Below are positions 34,900 to 47,700 of a stretch of 64,000 nucleotides of DNA, in pieces. The notes below the pieces were generated by a model. That model saw only the letters and a list, made by a program, of their open reading frames with translations. It did no database searches and was not told the origin of the DNA. Position numbers and translations under genes: made by a program. Location of the stretch: NCBI RefSeq assembly GCF_003265705.1, contig NW_020312848.1:55719707-55783706 (forward strand), in the 5' to 3' direction. This DNA is from Callorhinus ursinus (Eukaryota; Chordata; Mammalia; Carnivora; Otariidae). Position 1 is the first letter of the stretch. Every line of letters starts with the position of its first letter.

Positions 34900-37670
34900 T
34901 TGTGCTCTGTCTTATGGGATGATCCTTTCAGAACTGTCTCACTCCTGCTTCTTCCAGAGACCTGAGAGGTTCACGAGTTCTAGTACCAACATCGTTGTTA
35001 ATTTCTTATTTTGGAATTCCTGCACCCCAGGAGTGGTGTAAATTCAGGACTCACACCTGTTGGTGTTAGGTTAGGCTCCCAATTCCTTGCAGATTTTTTT
35101 ACTCAACCCATCCCAGGACTGCCCCAGAGGGCAGAATCTTGGTAGTCCCACTTAACACTAGAGGCAGCGCTTTAAGAATCACGATGATGCAGGAGACTGT
35201 CCCAGTGTCTGTCTCACATGAGTCTATGGCCTCATCTTCTGACTCTGAACTGGTCTCTAGTTCCAACTCTCAAATCTCTGTCTGGTTGTGAAACTCCTAT
35301 GAGCCTCCATGGCTTCATCTTCTTACAAATCTGACTTTATATTCCTTCTTCATTACCAGGGATTTTTACATTCTTTCTTTAAAGCTTGGTTTTTTACTTT
35401 TAAAAATGAACATATTTTCCAGTATTTCCATGACTAGGAGCAAGAGGAAGAGACTTCCACTGCCATCTCCTTTCACCATGTTGATAGGAAGTCTCTGCCT
35501 TGATTTTCTATTGTATATTTGCATCTGGTGCAATCTACACTCCCTTTTAGCACTGGGAGTTTTCCCAGTCCCTATTAGCACTGGGACCCTATACTAAATC
35601 CAGCTATACTTATAAGCCCTATTGTCTCTCAGCCTTCCTCCCCCAGAGTGAATCCTCCACTCATAAGAACCACTATACAAAAGTATTCCAGAATCAATCA
35701 ACCACCATCCATTTGGTTAGCTTTCCTGGTTGTAGCAGTCCCACCATATCTGAACTTCTATTTCTAAAATCAAGCCAGAAGTTGTGACAGTGCTTGATGC
35801 TAAACAGACTATCCTTGCTCAAGGCCCATCTCTACATCCAGGTTACTTCTTCCCATCTATTCCCCAACCATGAGTTGTACCCTGTTGAGTAAAATCACTG
35901 TCAGGATATGGAGTAAGCCTCAACAGTTTACCCCTGCACTCATCAAAATCCTGCCATAATACAGTAAAATCCTATTTCAACAAACATCTAACTACCTAAG
36001 CCCCTGATTAAAAAATTTCCAATCCCAAACCATTGCTAGAGCTCTATTTTGAGAAGGGAAAAGAAGCTTATATTGAGAAGGGAAGTTTATATCAAGGCTT
36101 TATTCCAATAATAAATTCCTAGTTATATGTTGAAGTTAAATATATTCATCCTAATCTCTGACCATACAATGATTATTGATATTCAGAAAAATCAATACCA
36201 GACACTGGAAATTCACAGTGGCCAAAGATTAATATACTTTTTGTACTTCCCATGACAGTAAAGGTCATGAATACATTTTTAAAAGATTTTCAGTAAAAAC
36301 TGAAAGTGAAACAGTTAATCCTAAATTTAAAAAATTTAAACAAAACAGCATATTACCAGAATTTCCCATCAATTGAGGCATTTCTGTACAATATTTCTAT
36401 TAAGGTACAGTATTATTTAATGAAAGTTTTCAATTTCCTGAGAGTGTTTCCTATAGATGTTTAAAAATTAGATTGTAGATTTAATTCACCTTGTGAAAAC
36501 TTGCAGAAAATACTGTCTTTTGACATGTTAAAAAAATCAATAATGCCATTTGAAATTGACTTTTCAAGAATATTTTCACCTACATCATGACAGGTACTAT
36601 TGAAAAATCTTTGAGATTTATAAAGAAAAAAATAGAACAGAAGTAAATAAGTAAATCCTAATAATATTCTTCTTGAATGTTACGATTTTTGAAAAAGAAA
36701 ACTTACCTACAGAATTATTAACATGCATGAATTTCACCTAGAATTCCTTAGAAACTTTTGCTTACTCATGTGTGCTACAAGCGATTTCAGGTGTCTCCCT
36801 CCTGGAAATTTTTTTTTTTTTTTAAGAAAACTCCCTAAATAACTTTCTAATAAGAAGCCCCTTACATATGCTATGCCATGTTTTCTATTTGACTATTTTT
36901 AAAAAGCTATCCACAAAATGTTTAATAACATTTTCTGGGGAAAATAATTCCATAATTAGAACTAAAAGATTTCCAGTAATAAATATAAATACTTCTATAT
37001 TTCTTACAGCTGATCTATGTAATCTAAATTTCTATATATAGATTAAGGTAGCTGAAGATATGACTTGATGCATGGTGTAACAAAGCCATGAAATGGGCTC
37101 TATGTTAAAAATAGAGGTCTGTGTTACTCTTAAAGATATGGAAAAGAGAATATTCTCATAATATGGTAATTAATGAAGCATCTGTTATATTATTCCTAAC
37201 TTCATTAAAATTCAGCTGCCTAACTATTTTAATGTCCAATCTCTCTGGATTAGAAAACATTCAATATAACTCATTCTTACTGTAGATAGACACAACTATA
37301 ACATATTTGCAGACTGATGATATTTATGAATCAGAAAGGTATCCAAATATGCATTGCCTTTAACTAGGATATTTCAAATACCAACATAGGATTGGATTTG
37401 CTAAGGAACCCCTAGAGGTTGGTTAGGTCTAGTCAGTTTACTGTGGTAGCTTCCATTAATGATAGTGCTTGTTGTTTTGATTAAATTTCTAAGAGTTTAA
37501 GTTGCATCAGTGAGAGAGTCCCCCAGTCTTTCAGGCCTCTGCTAGTCAAGATATCATGATTCTTTCCCTAAGTTGAGCATAGAGCTCCTCTTCTTTTTCC
37601 TATTCTAATGAATGTTCTTGCTCTATATACATTTCTTTAGCTAGACTTGGCACTTTACAATGGGACTTTG
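34900..37670. other. Intergenic stretch, AT-rich, no gene recognised
   Basis: Opposite-strand frames at 35,366-35,597 have no motif. A poly-T run lies at 36,810-36,824. No exon, RNA gene or named repeat. Confidence 0.45.
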
Positions 37671-37681
37671 TGTTAAAACCA

Positions 37682-37753
37682 TGGAACACTACATCACAAA
37701 CTAATGATGTAACGTATGGTGATTAACGTAACAATAAAAAAATTTAAAGAAAA
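37682..37753 (+). mobile_element. Very short L1 3' end insertion
   Basis: 'tggaacactacatcacaaac', 'atggtgattaacgtaacaat' and an A-rich tail are the last bases of a carnivore L1. The flanks carry aaaacca at 37,675-37,681 and 37,754-37,760, a plausible 7-bp TSD. Confidence 0.8.
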
Positions 37754-37941
37754 AAAACCAAATTAGTTTTTAAGAGGCTTTTTCCTTTTTCCTTGTCTAA
37801 ATACAATCAATATTTGAATAGGCAGTACTAAGTAATTTTTAACAGTTTCACTGATATTGCTTCATTTTAATTTTTCAATATTTTCTGAACTTCCAAATCA
37901 AGTTCACATCAAGAATGGTGACAAAAGAGTGAGTCTCTCAG

Positions 37942-38147
37942 GACGCCTGGGTGGCTCAGTCGGTTAAGTAGTGTGCCTTCGGCTCAGGTCATGATCCCAG
38001 GGTCCTGGGATCAAGCCCCAAATCAGGCTCCCTGCTCAGTGGGCAGTCTGCTTCTCCCTCTTTATCTCCCTCTGTCCCTCCTCCCCTCATGCTCAATCTC
38101 TCTCTGTCAATAAATAAAATCTCAAAAAATGATGTTTTTTAAAAAAA
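37942..38147 (+). mobile_element. Carnivore tRNA-Lys SINE
   Basis: Head gacgcctgggtggctcagtc, body 'ctccctgctcagtgggcagt', tail gtcaataaataaaatct. TSD tgagtctctcag (37,930-37,941) versus tgagtttctcag (38,148-38,159), one mismatch in 12. Confidence 0.95.
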
Positions 38148-38239
38148 TGAGTTTCTCAGAAAGAAAACTCCATGAAGATTCTCCTGTCATTTGTGGATAG
38201 ACATCCTATGAAAATAATTGAAGGGCATTTGATATAATG

Positions 38240-38400
38240 ACACAGCTCAGGCGTTGGATCCTGACAGACCGGGCATGAAATCCACACTTACTAACACTGC
38301 AATTTGCTTAATTCTTAGAGCTTCACTTTCCTCATCTATCATAGGGGGACAATAATTAGCAACTCTTAACAATTAAAGGAGCTAAAAATATACAAGAAAA
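38240..38400 (+). repeat. MIR SINE fossil, sense
   Basis: 'aatttgcttaattcttagagcttcactttcctcatctatc' and 'gggggacaataatta' follow sense MIR, with degraded flanks. Confidence 0.65.
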
Positions 38401-38404
38401 GATA

Positions 38405-39515
38405 TGTTCTCTCTCTTAAAATCTAAGTATTTCCATGCTTTTTGCTTCTGACAAGAAATAATAACTGACATACTATAGAAGATCAGTCTATCTCCTAAAA
38501 CAATAGCACATTTCCCATTTGTTCTGGCCAGTTATGTCCTAGCAATACGAGTCAATGCCAGCAGATAGAGGACAGTTTAACATAAATGAAGGAGAAAGTA
38601 GATCTTTATCAGTCTTACCTTAAATTAGTTCTTGTCAGTTAACTAAATGCTGAGCAATTGCTCAGGTCCATGTTGTGCCCTCAAAGATGTGTCTGCACCT
38701 CAAAGAACAATCTGGAAATAAAAAGCCATGGGCTCCAAAGGAGGAAAGACTAAGAAGAACTTTGGTCTGTGCTGATTCTACATTGCCCTCTCTTTGACGG
38801 GAATCTACTCTAAGTCACTAACATTTTTCCAGAAGCTAAAGTTCCTTTTCTTTAAAATTCTCAGTTTGCCTGATGAAGGGAATTGCTGTCCTTCATCAGT
38901 CTTTAAACCTCAGATCCTGGGCCACTAACTTCCCTGAAGTCTAGAGAGACCCAGAAAGTATATAAAATTAAAACAGCTTCAGTTCCTGTGTCTGTTGTTC
39001 ATACCATAATAAGGCCATAATTCATATTCATCTCATCTTCTGCCCCCTTCACCACCCATTCTAGATTCCCTTTCTTGACCAGCACTTTGGGTGGTCTGGT
39101 ATTCTTGCCTAGTGAGTGGCCCAGAGCTAACCACAGGGTCTTAGCTCCTCCTCATTTCTAGGTCACACTTATGTGGGCACCAACCAGATCCCATAGTATC
39201 TTCTTCCTCACCATCAACAAGGAAGCCCTAGGGTAGAAGGTGAGTAGTGTATGAGCAGGCATGGAGAGGTGCTATTGAGTTGTATTCTCCTGAAAATCAG
39301 CTGAAACCCTTTTCCAACCAAGATAGTCACTGTAGTGGCTATTGGGGTGGAACAAGAGACCAAAGTCTCTTGGAGATGAGTGACATTGAAAGGATCTAAA
39401 ATGGTACAGAAGTGTCCAGTGATGAGAACAAAGGCAAAAGAAATATAGATAATATAGATAAAATTAAATTTTCTTACAACTTGCAGCCCATTGATAAATA
39501 CCTGAGACGGGTATA
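38405..39515. other. Intergenic stretch, no gene recognised
   Basis: A minus-strand 108-codon open frame (39,214-39,540) ends next to an LTR-like sequence. I could not match it to a cellular or retroviral protein. Being immediately 5' of an LTR, it could be retroviral remnant DNA, but there is no direct support. Confidence 0.35.
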
Positions 39516-39517
39516 GT

Positions 39518-39835
39518 GTGACATTCCTCAAGGAATTCACAACTGCCTTAATGTTAATACTTTGCTAGAGGTAAAAAGCAACCTTAGCTTCACAATAGCC
39601 AGACCTCCAGGATCCTGTAAATCTTCTTTAACATAGGAAAATCCCTTTAGAGGCTTCCTTTATCTCTACCTCCCAACTTAAAAGTATATAATCAATAGCT
39701 CCTCACAATCAGAGCACAGCTCTTTCTGCCTATCCTGCCCCTGTGCTTTAATAAAAACTCCTTTTTGCAACCGAAAATGTCTCCCAAATTCTTTCTTGAT
39801 TGTTTGTTCCTGGTACTTATAGCAAGTGAGTTAGT
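39518..39835 (+). mobile_element. Class I ERV-like LTR, probably solo
   Basis: It has an LTR-like order: a start near tgacattcctcaaggaattc, the 'caactgccttaatgttaata' block, a TATA-box-like tatataatcaa at about 39,687, 'tcctcacaatcagagcacag', and a polyadenylation signal aataaa at about 39,751. The end is near ctggtacttatagca. No second LTR or intact viral gene was found next to it. Exact ends and family are unverified. Confidence 0.55.
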
Positions 39836-39839
39836 AAGC

Positions 39840-41075
39840 ATTAAATTTTTAAACTTTTCATTCTTAATCTAAAGGCAGCATGTTCACTGAGTTTTCTTCC
39901 CCTTGGGAAGTGGAAATGAGTAGGGTAGATAGTCCACAGGGCCTCTTGCCTGGGGGGAGGGGGTGTCAAAAATACTGCATATTATTGCCTTAGATGACCT
40001 CTAAGCTGCTTATTTATTTCACTTGTTAACAATCAACTTATTTTTATCTTGACTCTTTTTTTTAAAGGATTTGAAATGGCTTATAACAAAAAGCAAACCA
40101 ATATGACATATAAAATGGCCTAAGCAAATGAGAAAAATACAAATATGCTAATTGTATGTTTAGCATAATTACAATGACAGAATTGCAAATTTGGCTCAGA
40201 GTTGTACAGTTTAGAAAGCATGATAAGTTATATAGCCCTTGTTATCAGAAAGGGGGAAGCATGCTTTAGGAGGGGCAAAGTTTTTTCTAGCACTGAAATC
40301 TAAAAGAAGTTTCTGATGTGGAGCTTTATAGGGGGAAACTGAGTGATGTAATGGACAATATCCTCAATATTTTTACAGCAAATGCAGAAATTGATTTCAT
40401 TTTATAATGAGGTAGGGGAAATTATTTTAAAAACTGGCACTATAATTCCTTTTAGGGGAAAAAAAAAAAAAACTTTTGCCGAGAATAACACTTGGAGTAG
40501 AAGCAAAACCTTCTAAGGGTCTGGTGTGGGCTGTGAAGACTTGAGGAACAGGAAAACAGTTCTGCCAAATAGAGGAAAAGGAATTCAGAGGCATATGGAT
40601 CATTTTGGAAATGAGTGGGTGAAGAGCTAAGGTAGGAAGGGAGATGAGGGAGAACAAAAGCCACTGAAAAAGTGGAAGGCTCTGTGAACAAGTGATCCCT
40701 CATCACCCGCCACCACCCCCAAGACCTCAGGAAAGTCTGTTAAATCAGAATTGCTTTGGATATTTCAATACATATATTGAAAGAAATAAGGGGCTAAGTT
40801 ATGGTCAAAATGGCAGTGGGGCAAGATGGTGACAGAATTCAGGAATCTAGAAGCCAAGGAAAAGGAAATCAGGAGATTGCAAGCCAGCTGGTGTTAATGA
40901 AAACCGGGGAACAAAAAACAAGGCTGAGGGCAGGTCCACAGACTTTCAATACCAGAGGAACAAGTGTTCACTCTGAAATTCCCTTATAAAAGCCAAAGGC
41001 CTAGTAGTGCCAAATGATAGACCATCCCTCCTCTGAAGGCACCTGACATACTCATTGTGAAAGAGGCAGGTAATT
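39840..41075. other. Intergenic stretch, no gene recognised
   Basis: Poly-A at 40,459-40,471. Minus-strand frames over 40,427-40,706 are chance frames over an A/G-rich segment. Confidence 0.45.
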
Positions 41076-41079
41076 GTCA

Positions 41080-41535
41080 CCCAGCATCAATTTCCCCCTT
41101 CTTTTTAGTTATCGAACCTCCCCTTTATAGCTGGATACGTGGGGTCTACCTAGAGCCATTTCCTAACAGACCATTCAGCTGGTTGTTGCTTGTTAAGAAA
41201 TAGCCAATGAGATGTAAGCAGAAAGGATACAGACAATTTCCAGATCAGATCTTTATGGGAGGCTACTTGCCCATTTTCTCTGACTTCTTCCATTCCTGCA
41301 ATCTAGAATACAGACATGGTGGCAGTGAGCCAGCTTTGACCATGTGGATAAGGACAACACTCTGGTCTAAGAGATAGCCTAGTGGTGATATAGAAGGAAC
41401 CTAGATTTTCTGATGAGTAGAGCTATCTTCCCCCAACTACCTACCAACTCAAACTTTTACATAGAGAAAAATAAGTTCTTTCATGTTTAAAGTCACTGTT
41501 ATTTGGTCTCTGTTAAATAGCCAAGTCCATATCCT
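41080..41535 (+). mobile_element. ERVL/MaLR-like LTR fossil, sense
   Basis: 'atagctggatacgtggggtc', 'agccaatgagatgtaagcag' and the end 'gagaaaaataagttctttcatgtttaaagtcactgttatttggtctctgtta' follow a known mammalian LTR pattern. The family is uncertain. Confidence 0.5.
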
Positions 41536-41539
41536 TTAC

Positions 41540-42830
41540 TTCGAATGTCTAGTCATCTGTTGATACTACTCCACTCTTTGGGTGTAGCCCTTAAAATTGT
41601 GTGGTATAAACATCTTCCAAATGTAGCCAAAATTGTACCTCATCAGTTATAACAATGGCTCATACTGATATATTGCAAGAACTTCACTGGAATTATTTTT
41701 TTGCTATAACCAACTGTCATACTGTCTATTAGATGGGATGTTTTACAGAGTAGACCATGCTACCCATTATAGAGCAGCGTTCAGTGTGCTGCAAATAAGA
41801 GGTAAGAAGTGTGTCATAATGTCATGCTGGCACAAAGAGCCTACACTTATTGAACATACCAAAACTTTCCCTCATGAGTATGGGAGAAAAGGCAGTCAGA
41901 GCAGTAACAGCTCTATTCAGATACAAACACAGCAAACAGAGGAGATGTTTTTACAGATTCTGTGATACAATGTTAATCTCAAGCAGTGACTATATTACAA
42001 TTATTGTTGACTTTTTTAGAGCAGTAATTCACTTAGAAACTGGATTTGACTTTATGCAACAGAAAACCAATTGCTGTGGTTTAACCACATACAGGATTAT
42101 TTATATCATGTTTCAAGAAATCTAGAATAAGCTGTACAGAACTGCCAACTATATAATACAGTGACTCCACAAGGCCATCAAGGACTCAGCCTTCCAGCTT
42201 TCCTCCCAACAATCCTTAACATGTTGCTTTCTTCCATGTGATCACCTTTGTTGAATCACAAGGCTGTTGCAGCACAGACATCACATCCACAATCCAGGCA
42301 GAAAGATAGGGAAAGGATAAAGAACAAAAGAAAAAGCTATTTTTCCTCTTAAAGTGTTTTCCTAGAGGTAGTACCTAATAACTTCTATTTTCAATGAATT
42401 AGAACTGCATCTCATGGCAATCCTTAGATGCAAGGAAATCCAGGGAAGCGAGAATTTTTACCTGGGCTTATTGCTGACATACACAAATTCAGAGATCTCT
42501 TAGGAAGAAAGAGTGGATACCGGGTTAGCAACCCTCTGTGTCTACCACATACTGCCACTAAAAATTCTGCTACTCAACCACATATCATGAGCTCAAAAAC
42601 ATTAGAACCACTGGAATATAAGATTCCAAACATTTCTAAAACACTCATCAATCATTCTATTATTTCTTTTCGGGATATTTGGTCACTTTTTCATAGGAAG
42701 AGTGACTACTACTGTTCGTTACCTTAACTATTTTTTCTTTCTGTTTATGGTGTCATTATTAGCTGGAAAATGTTTAATACTGGAAATGAGATCAAGAATA
42801 CTTAAAGATAGCCACAAATTTTTTTTTGCA
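41540..42830. other. Intergenic stretch with an unassigned old repeat
   Basis: The block at 42,178-42,330 ('gcagcacagacatcacatccacaatccaggcagaaag') is recurrent repeat wording. It seems related to 56,640-56,960. A 99-codon frame (42,428-42,727) has no motif. Confidence 0.4.
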
Positions 42831-42834
42831 CATT

Positions 42835-43320
42835 CATGAGGTCAGATTCATGAGATTTATGCCCCTTATTTTGATTCTGAGTGGGCTCTGAAACTGCCTG
42901 ACCAAGAGAACATGACAAAAATGGTGTTGTGCCAGTTTCCAGGCCTAGGCCTTAAGAGAGTGGAAGTTTCCTCATCCTCTCTTTTCAAATACACACTCTT
43001 GGGAATTAGTCACCATGTTGGAAGAAAGTTCAAGCAGCATCCTGGAGAGGCCAACAGGGAAATGAACCAAGGTCACTAGCTTATAGTCCTGGCTGACCTC
43101 CCAGCTCAGAGCTGGCACCAACTTGCCTGGCATTTTAGTGAGCCATTTTACAAGTAGATCCTCCAGCTTTAATTGAGCTGTCCTAACTAATGCCTCATGG
43201 AGCAGAAATGAGTTGTCCCTCTGAAAGTGTTAGATTTGTGAGCAAAATAATTGTTCTGTTCTTAAACCATTAAGTTTTGGGGTGGTTTTTTACATAGCAA
43301 TAGATTACTTTCAGTGAAAG
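42835..43320 (+). mobile_element. MLT1-like LTR fossil, sense
   Basis: The 3' part is typical: 'gtgagcaaaataattgttctgttcttaaaccattaagttttggggtggttttttacatagcaatagat' (43,239-43,306). The 5' part contains 'gtgggctctgaaactgcctgacc'. It is an old MaLR-type LTR, long since inactive. Confidence 0.65.
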
Positions 43321-43354
43321 AAATTAATGATGCCTTAATGAAATGTAAATACAT

Positions 43355-43862
43355 AGCCCCCCACCTCATTTATCTGCAGTTTAGCTTTCTGTGGTTTCAG
43401 TTACCTGTGGTCAACTGTGGTCTAGAAACAGATGGTCCTCCTTCTAAAGTATTGTCAAAAGATCAGTAGTAGCCTGACACTATGTCACAATGCCTAGATC
43501 ATTCACCTTATTTTATCCCAACACATAGGCATTTTATCATTTCACATCATCACACCAAAGGGTGAGTACAGTACAATAAGATATTTTGAGAGAGAGACAG
43601 ACCATATTCACATAACTTCTATTACAGTATATTGTTATAATTGTTCTATTTTGTTATTTGATATTGTTGTTAATCTCTTACTTTGCCTAATTTATAAATT
43701 AAAATTTATCATAGGTATGTATGTAGGAAAAAATGTATATATAGGGTTCAGGAACTATCAGCAGTTTTAGGTAATATCTCATGTAGTATCTTTCTTTAAC
43801 TCATGTAACATCCACTGGGGATCCTAGAACATATCTTCCGTGAATAAGGGGGTACAGATGTA
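43355..43862 (+). mobile_element. Tigger-like (Tc1/mariner) DNA transposon remnant
   Basis: It begins 'ccccccacctcatttatctgcagtttagc...gtttcagttacctgtggtca' and ends 'catccactggggatcctagaacatatcttccgtgaataagggggtacag'. The two ends are roughly inverted repeats, and the interior ('taagatattttgagagagag', 'tataaattaaaatttatcataggtatgtatgtagg') fits a non-autonomous Tigger derivative as I remember it. No transposase frame remains. Confidence 0.7.
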
Positions 43863-43869
43863 AAGATGA

Positions 43870-44537
43870 ATTTCTAGTAGTCAAAAATTGTGAAGAATAT
43901 AAGTATCATCATGAACATGTCACTTATGTTTATTTAGTATAATAAACCAGAAATGTATTTATACTAATACTTCGCTTTTTAGTTTATTTTGCTGTATGCA
44001 CAGAGCCATTGACACAAATATTTGGTCAACAATTTTAAGGTATATTCTCCACTTACATGGAAGCAAAACTTACTTAAGACACAAATGAAAACCATACCTG
44101 AAAAGCATCTGATATAGTAGTATCACCTTCCTGAACTCTGAATAAATTGTGAACTCTGAAGGAATTTAGAATGGAGATCACCTATTTTTTAAAACAATGT
44201 ACAGCTAGCTCTGTTGGGTTTTACCCTTTAAAAGAACCAGTGATTTCCACTAAGCCATTCAGCTGTTAAGCACAAGAATGAGATAGAGTAGGAGAGCATG
44301 CAATGGTCAGTCAGGATGGTTTATTGGTCTAATATATCAGAATTGTTTAATTTTAATTAAAATATTTTCTTTTCAGTTTCACTTTTATAATGTTTGGGGC
44401 TTTCAGAGGATGAAGTCATTTCAAAGTGGAGCTCCCTAGTCTGTTTGGAAACACAACCAAAAAATTTTCTCTATACATTTTAGGATGAGGAGTGATAACC
44501 CCAGATTAAAACTTTTTAATGTATCCAGCACATAAAT
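43870..44537. other. Intergenic stretch, no gene recognised
   Basis: AT-rich and unassigned. No exon-like signal. Confidence 0.45.
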
Positions 44538-44552
44538 AAAAATTACAGTTGA

Positions 44553-44725
44553 GGGATGCCTGGGTGGCTCAGTCGTTCAGCGTCTGCCTTCAGCTCAGGT
44601 CATGATCCCAGGGTCCTGGGATCGAGCCCCGCATCGGGAGCCTGCTTCTCCCTCTCCCACTCCCCCTGCTTTTGTTCCCTCTCTTGCTGTCTCTCTGTCA
44701 GATAAATAAATAAGATCTTTAAAAA
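44553..44725 (+). mobile_element. Carnivore tRNA-Lys SINE, internally shortened
   Basis: Head gggatgcctgggtggctcag, then a deletion that joins 'cgcatcggg' directly to 'agcctgcttctccc', and tail cagataaataaataagatct. Perfect 15-bp TSD, aaaaattacagttga, at 44,538-44,552 and 44,726-44,740. Confidence 0.95.
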
Positions 44726-44744
44726 AAAAATTACAGTTGATTTT

Positions 44745-47700
44745 TCAGTAAGACCTGATCCATGAGTGGGTAATTTTGGTGTAAAATCTGAAAATTTAAT
44801 CACTTTTTTTCCCTCTTGCTTTCTGAAAAGATAGATATAAGTTAGGATATAGTCAGTGGTTTATAACCAAGACTAATTATGTCTTAAACACATTCACATG
44901 TAGGCATTCTAATATGAGTTATTCAGGGACCCAAGCTCCTTTTGTCTTGTTGTTCCTCCATCTTTAGGTTTTCTTCACCCACATGTCCAAGGTGGCTTGT
45001 CACCACATCTACATTCCAAGCAGCAGGATAAAAGAATGGAGAAAGAAAGGCACAACTTCCTTTTAAGGATACAACCTAGAAGTTTCACAGATCAATTCTG
45101 CCCATATCCCACTGGCTGGAATTTAGTTATCACAGGCCACATCCAGTTGTAAGAAAGGTAGACAATACATAGACTCTATTTGGAATGGCCATGTGCCCAG
45201 AAAAAAATAGGCATTCTATTGCTATGGGAAAGAAATGTAGATTAGATGTTGGGGAACAACTAGGGTGCCTACCAGGTGCACCCACTCGAGAGTAAGAATG
45301 AATCTTCTGGCTAACATTTTACTTTTTATGAGATCTTTGATTTAAATGTTCTGCCTGAATGAACACCAGACAAATGCTCTACTTAAACCTCTCTGACAAA
45401 AATTTCATAAAGAATTCTTCACTATAAAAAGAGGTGATGCATCTTTAAGTCATCTTTATGTACTAGCCATAAAATACTATAATAAATCAAAGAAACCAGA
45501 AGTCACTGATTCAGACACAGCTAATAGATATTCAGGGCACTTTTATCTTTGCTAAGCAACAATTTCTAGAGTGCTCTACATGTTTGCTTTTTATATAATT
45601 TTAACTCATGTAATATCTTTTAGCAGACAATTTCAAGAAACTTTTATAAACATTAATTAACTGAACTTCACGACACTCTCAAGAACTGAGTATTAATACA
45701 TCCATTTATATGGCAGGAAGCCAGATAAACATTATAATCAAGCAATATGGAGCTTACTTTGTTTCAGCCATGTGAGGTCTTCAAACAGGCAGCAATGAAA
45801 ATTCAATGTTAATCTCAAAATTGGGTATTTAGTGACTTGTACACTGGCAAATGAATATTATCCTACATTCAACATAAGCAAAGCCACATAACTAAAACAA
45901 ACATGAAAAGAAGCCCTTTGTTTTGAAATGCTACTTCAATTTGAAATGTGACTGATGTGTAATCTTCTATCTATAAATCTAAATACAAAAATAAAATTGG
46001 AAAGATTCTCATCAGATAGACTTTTAGCACCAAGCTTGATGCAATTTGTTTCTAGATTAAATTTGTAAAGACAGTGGCTAAAAAAAGAGTTATTCAATTC
46101 ACATGTCAGAAAAGGATAGCACATATCAGATTTTTTGAATGAAATAAATTATATATGCATGTATATTATGTATACTTTCTGAATTGAGAGTTGTCATGCT
46201 GAATAAATAATAAAAATGATGGTTAGAACTAACTTCTTTGGTATGACATAAAACATCCTGACAGTTATTTAAAATCCCAAGGTTTTTCACATTGTTGTTA
46301 TTCATTGGAGAAATTCATTATATACATTCCATATGTTAGAAGGAATTTTCCAAATACTCAAGGAGATATAACCATGGTTCTTTACAGAGGCAAATAAACT
46401 TATTTCACAAAAGAAAAATTTTTAATATTACACTTATTTCTGGTCATCTAATTTATGCCTAAAAAAAAAGAGGTCTAAGTCTGAGTTTAATGGAAGCTAA
46501 AATATAGAAATAAAGGCAAGAGTGTTGTTATTTTCACAGGACAAGTATCCAGAGCAAGATTTACTGACCACAAACAGCACGAAGACTAATGAAATATGAA
46601 CCAATGACTTTTAGCTCAAACTTCCATCAGTAATCTTTCCAAAAATCTCCTTACATAGATTTTTTTTAACCCTTCAAATGAGGTCAATCTAAAGTTTAGA
46701 TATAGAAAATATCTTGTTAGGTCTTTTGAAGCCACTGGTTTTCTAAATCACAAGAAAGTTAAAATAAATGTTTGGAAAATTTCTCCTAGGACATTTATCC
46801 TGGCTAGGCTAATAAAAGAAGGGAACTGGGCTTCTATTCCACCTGGCTTGCCCATTCTTGTGGACTGACACACTCAAAACATTAGAGAAAGTTTTAAGCC
46901 AGCTGACTAATGAAGGCCATTTCAAAGCTAATAGTCCAACCTTAGGGGTTATTTTATTTGGTTGTGGGGCGTGTGAGGCATACTTTTCCAAAGGAATATC
47001 AAATTTAACTTCAATGACTTACCCAGGGAAAAGAATCCTGGTCATCAAAACCTGATAAACATGGAAAGTCTCTGCTAATAATAAAGGTGGAATAGAAAAG
47101 ATGACAGTCATTTATGATAGAATGGGAAATAGCTTTATACAGGGTTATAACTCTTTTTAAGAAGAATACATATACATGTTTTCCTATAAACATTAGGAAG
47201 GTTTTGCTGATTTTTTTGACCACAGACTTTTGCCTGCAGGTGTATTTTTTGAAATTCATTTCAACAACAGTTACTAAGAGTCTCCTACTGAGTATAGCAG
47301 GAGATATGCTGATGAACAAGTTTCTGCCCTCAGAAAGCTTACAATGTAAAAGGCAGATAGGAAGGTGTATTTCCAAGAAGAAAATAAGTATCATTAGAAA
47401 GATACAAACGATGTGTTATGAACTTTAATGGAGAAAACAGTTGAGTTTCTTGGGAGAATCAGGAAAGTGTTGGGTACAAACTCCTGAGACTGGATTTGAT
47501 TTTAAGAACTTGTTCCATATAGCTTTATTACTAAGAGTACTCATTCAACACTTGTGATAGCTATGCCATATAATTGTACATTAAATGCTCCAAATGCTCT
47601 ACTAATTTGAAATGATCATAACTATATTAAAATCTCACTTACATTCATCAAATGAAAACCACATTGGCTGGGTAGCATCTGTGACCTTTCCCTCTTTGAA

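Noticed and set aside
34587..34965. S/F/L-rich open frames
   Set aside because: Low-complexity translation of the polypyrimidine microsatellite.
39214..39540. 108-codon minus-strand frame as a membrane protein
   Set aside because: A hydrophobic segment is present, but no homology is recognised, it has no splice or promoter context, and it abuts an LTR in the opposite orientation.
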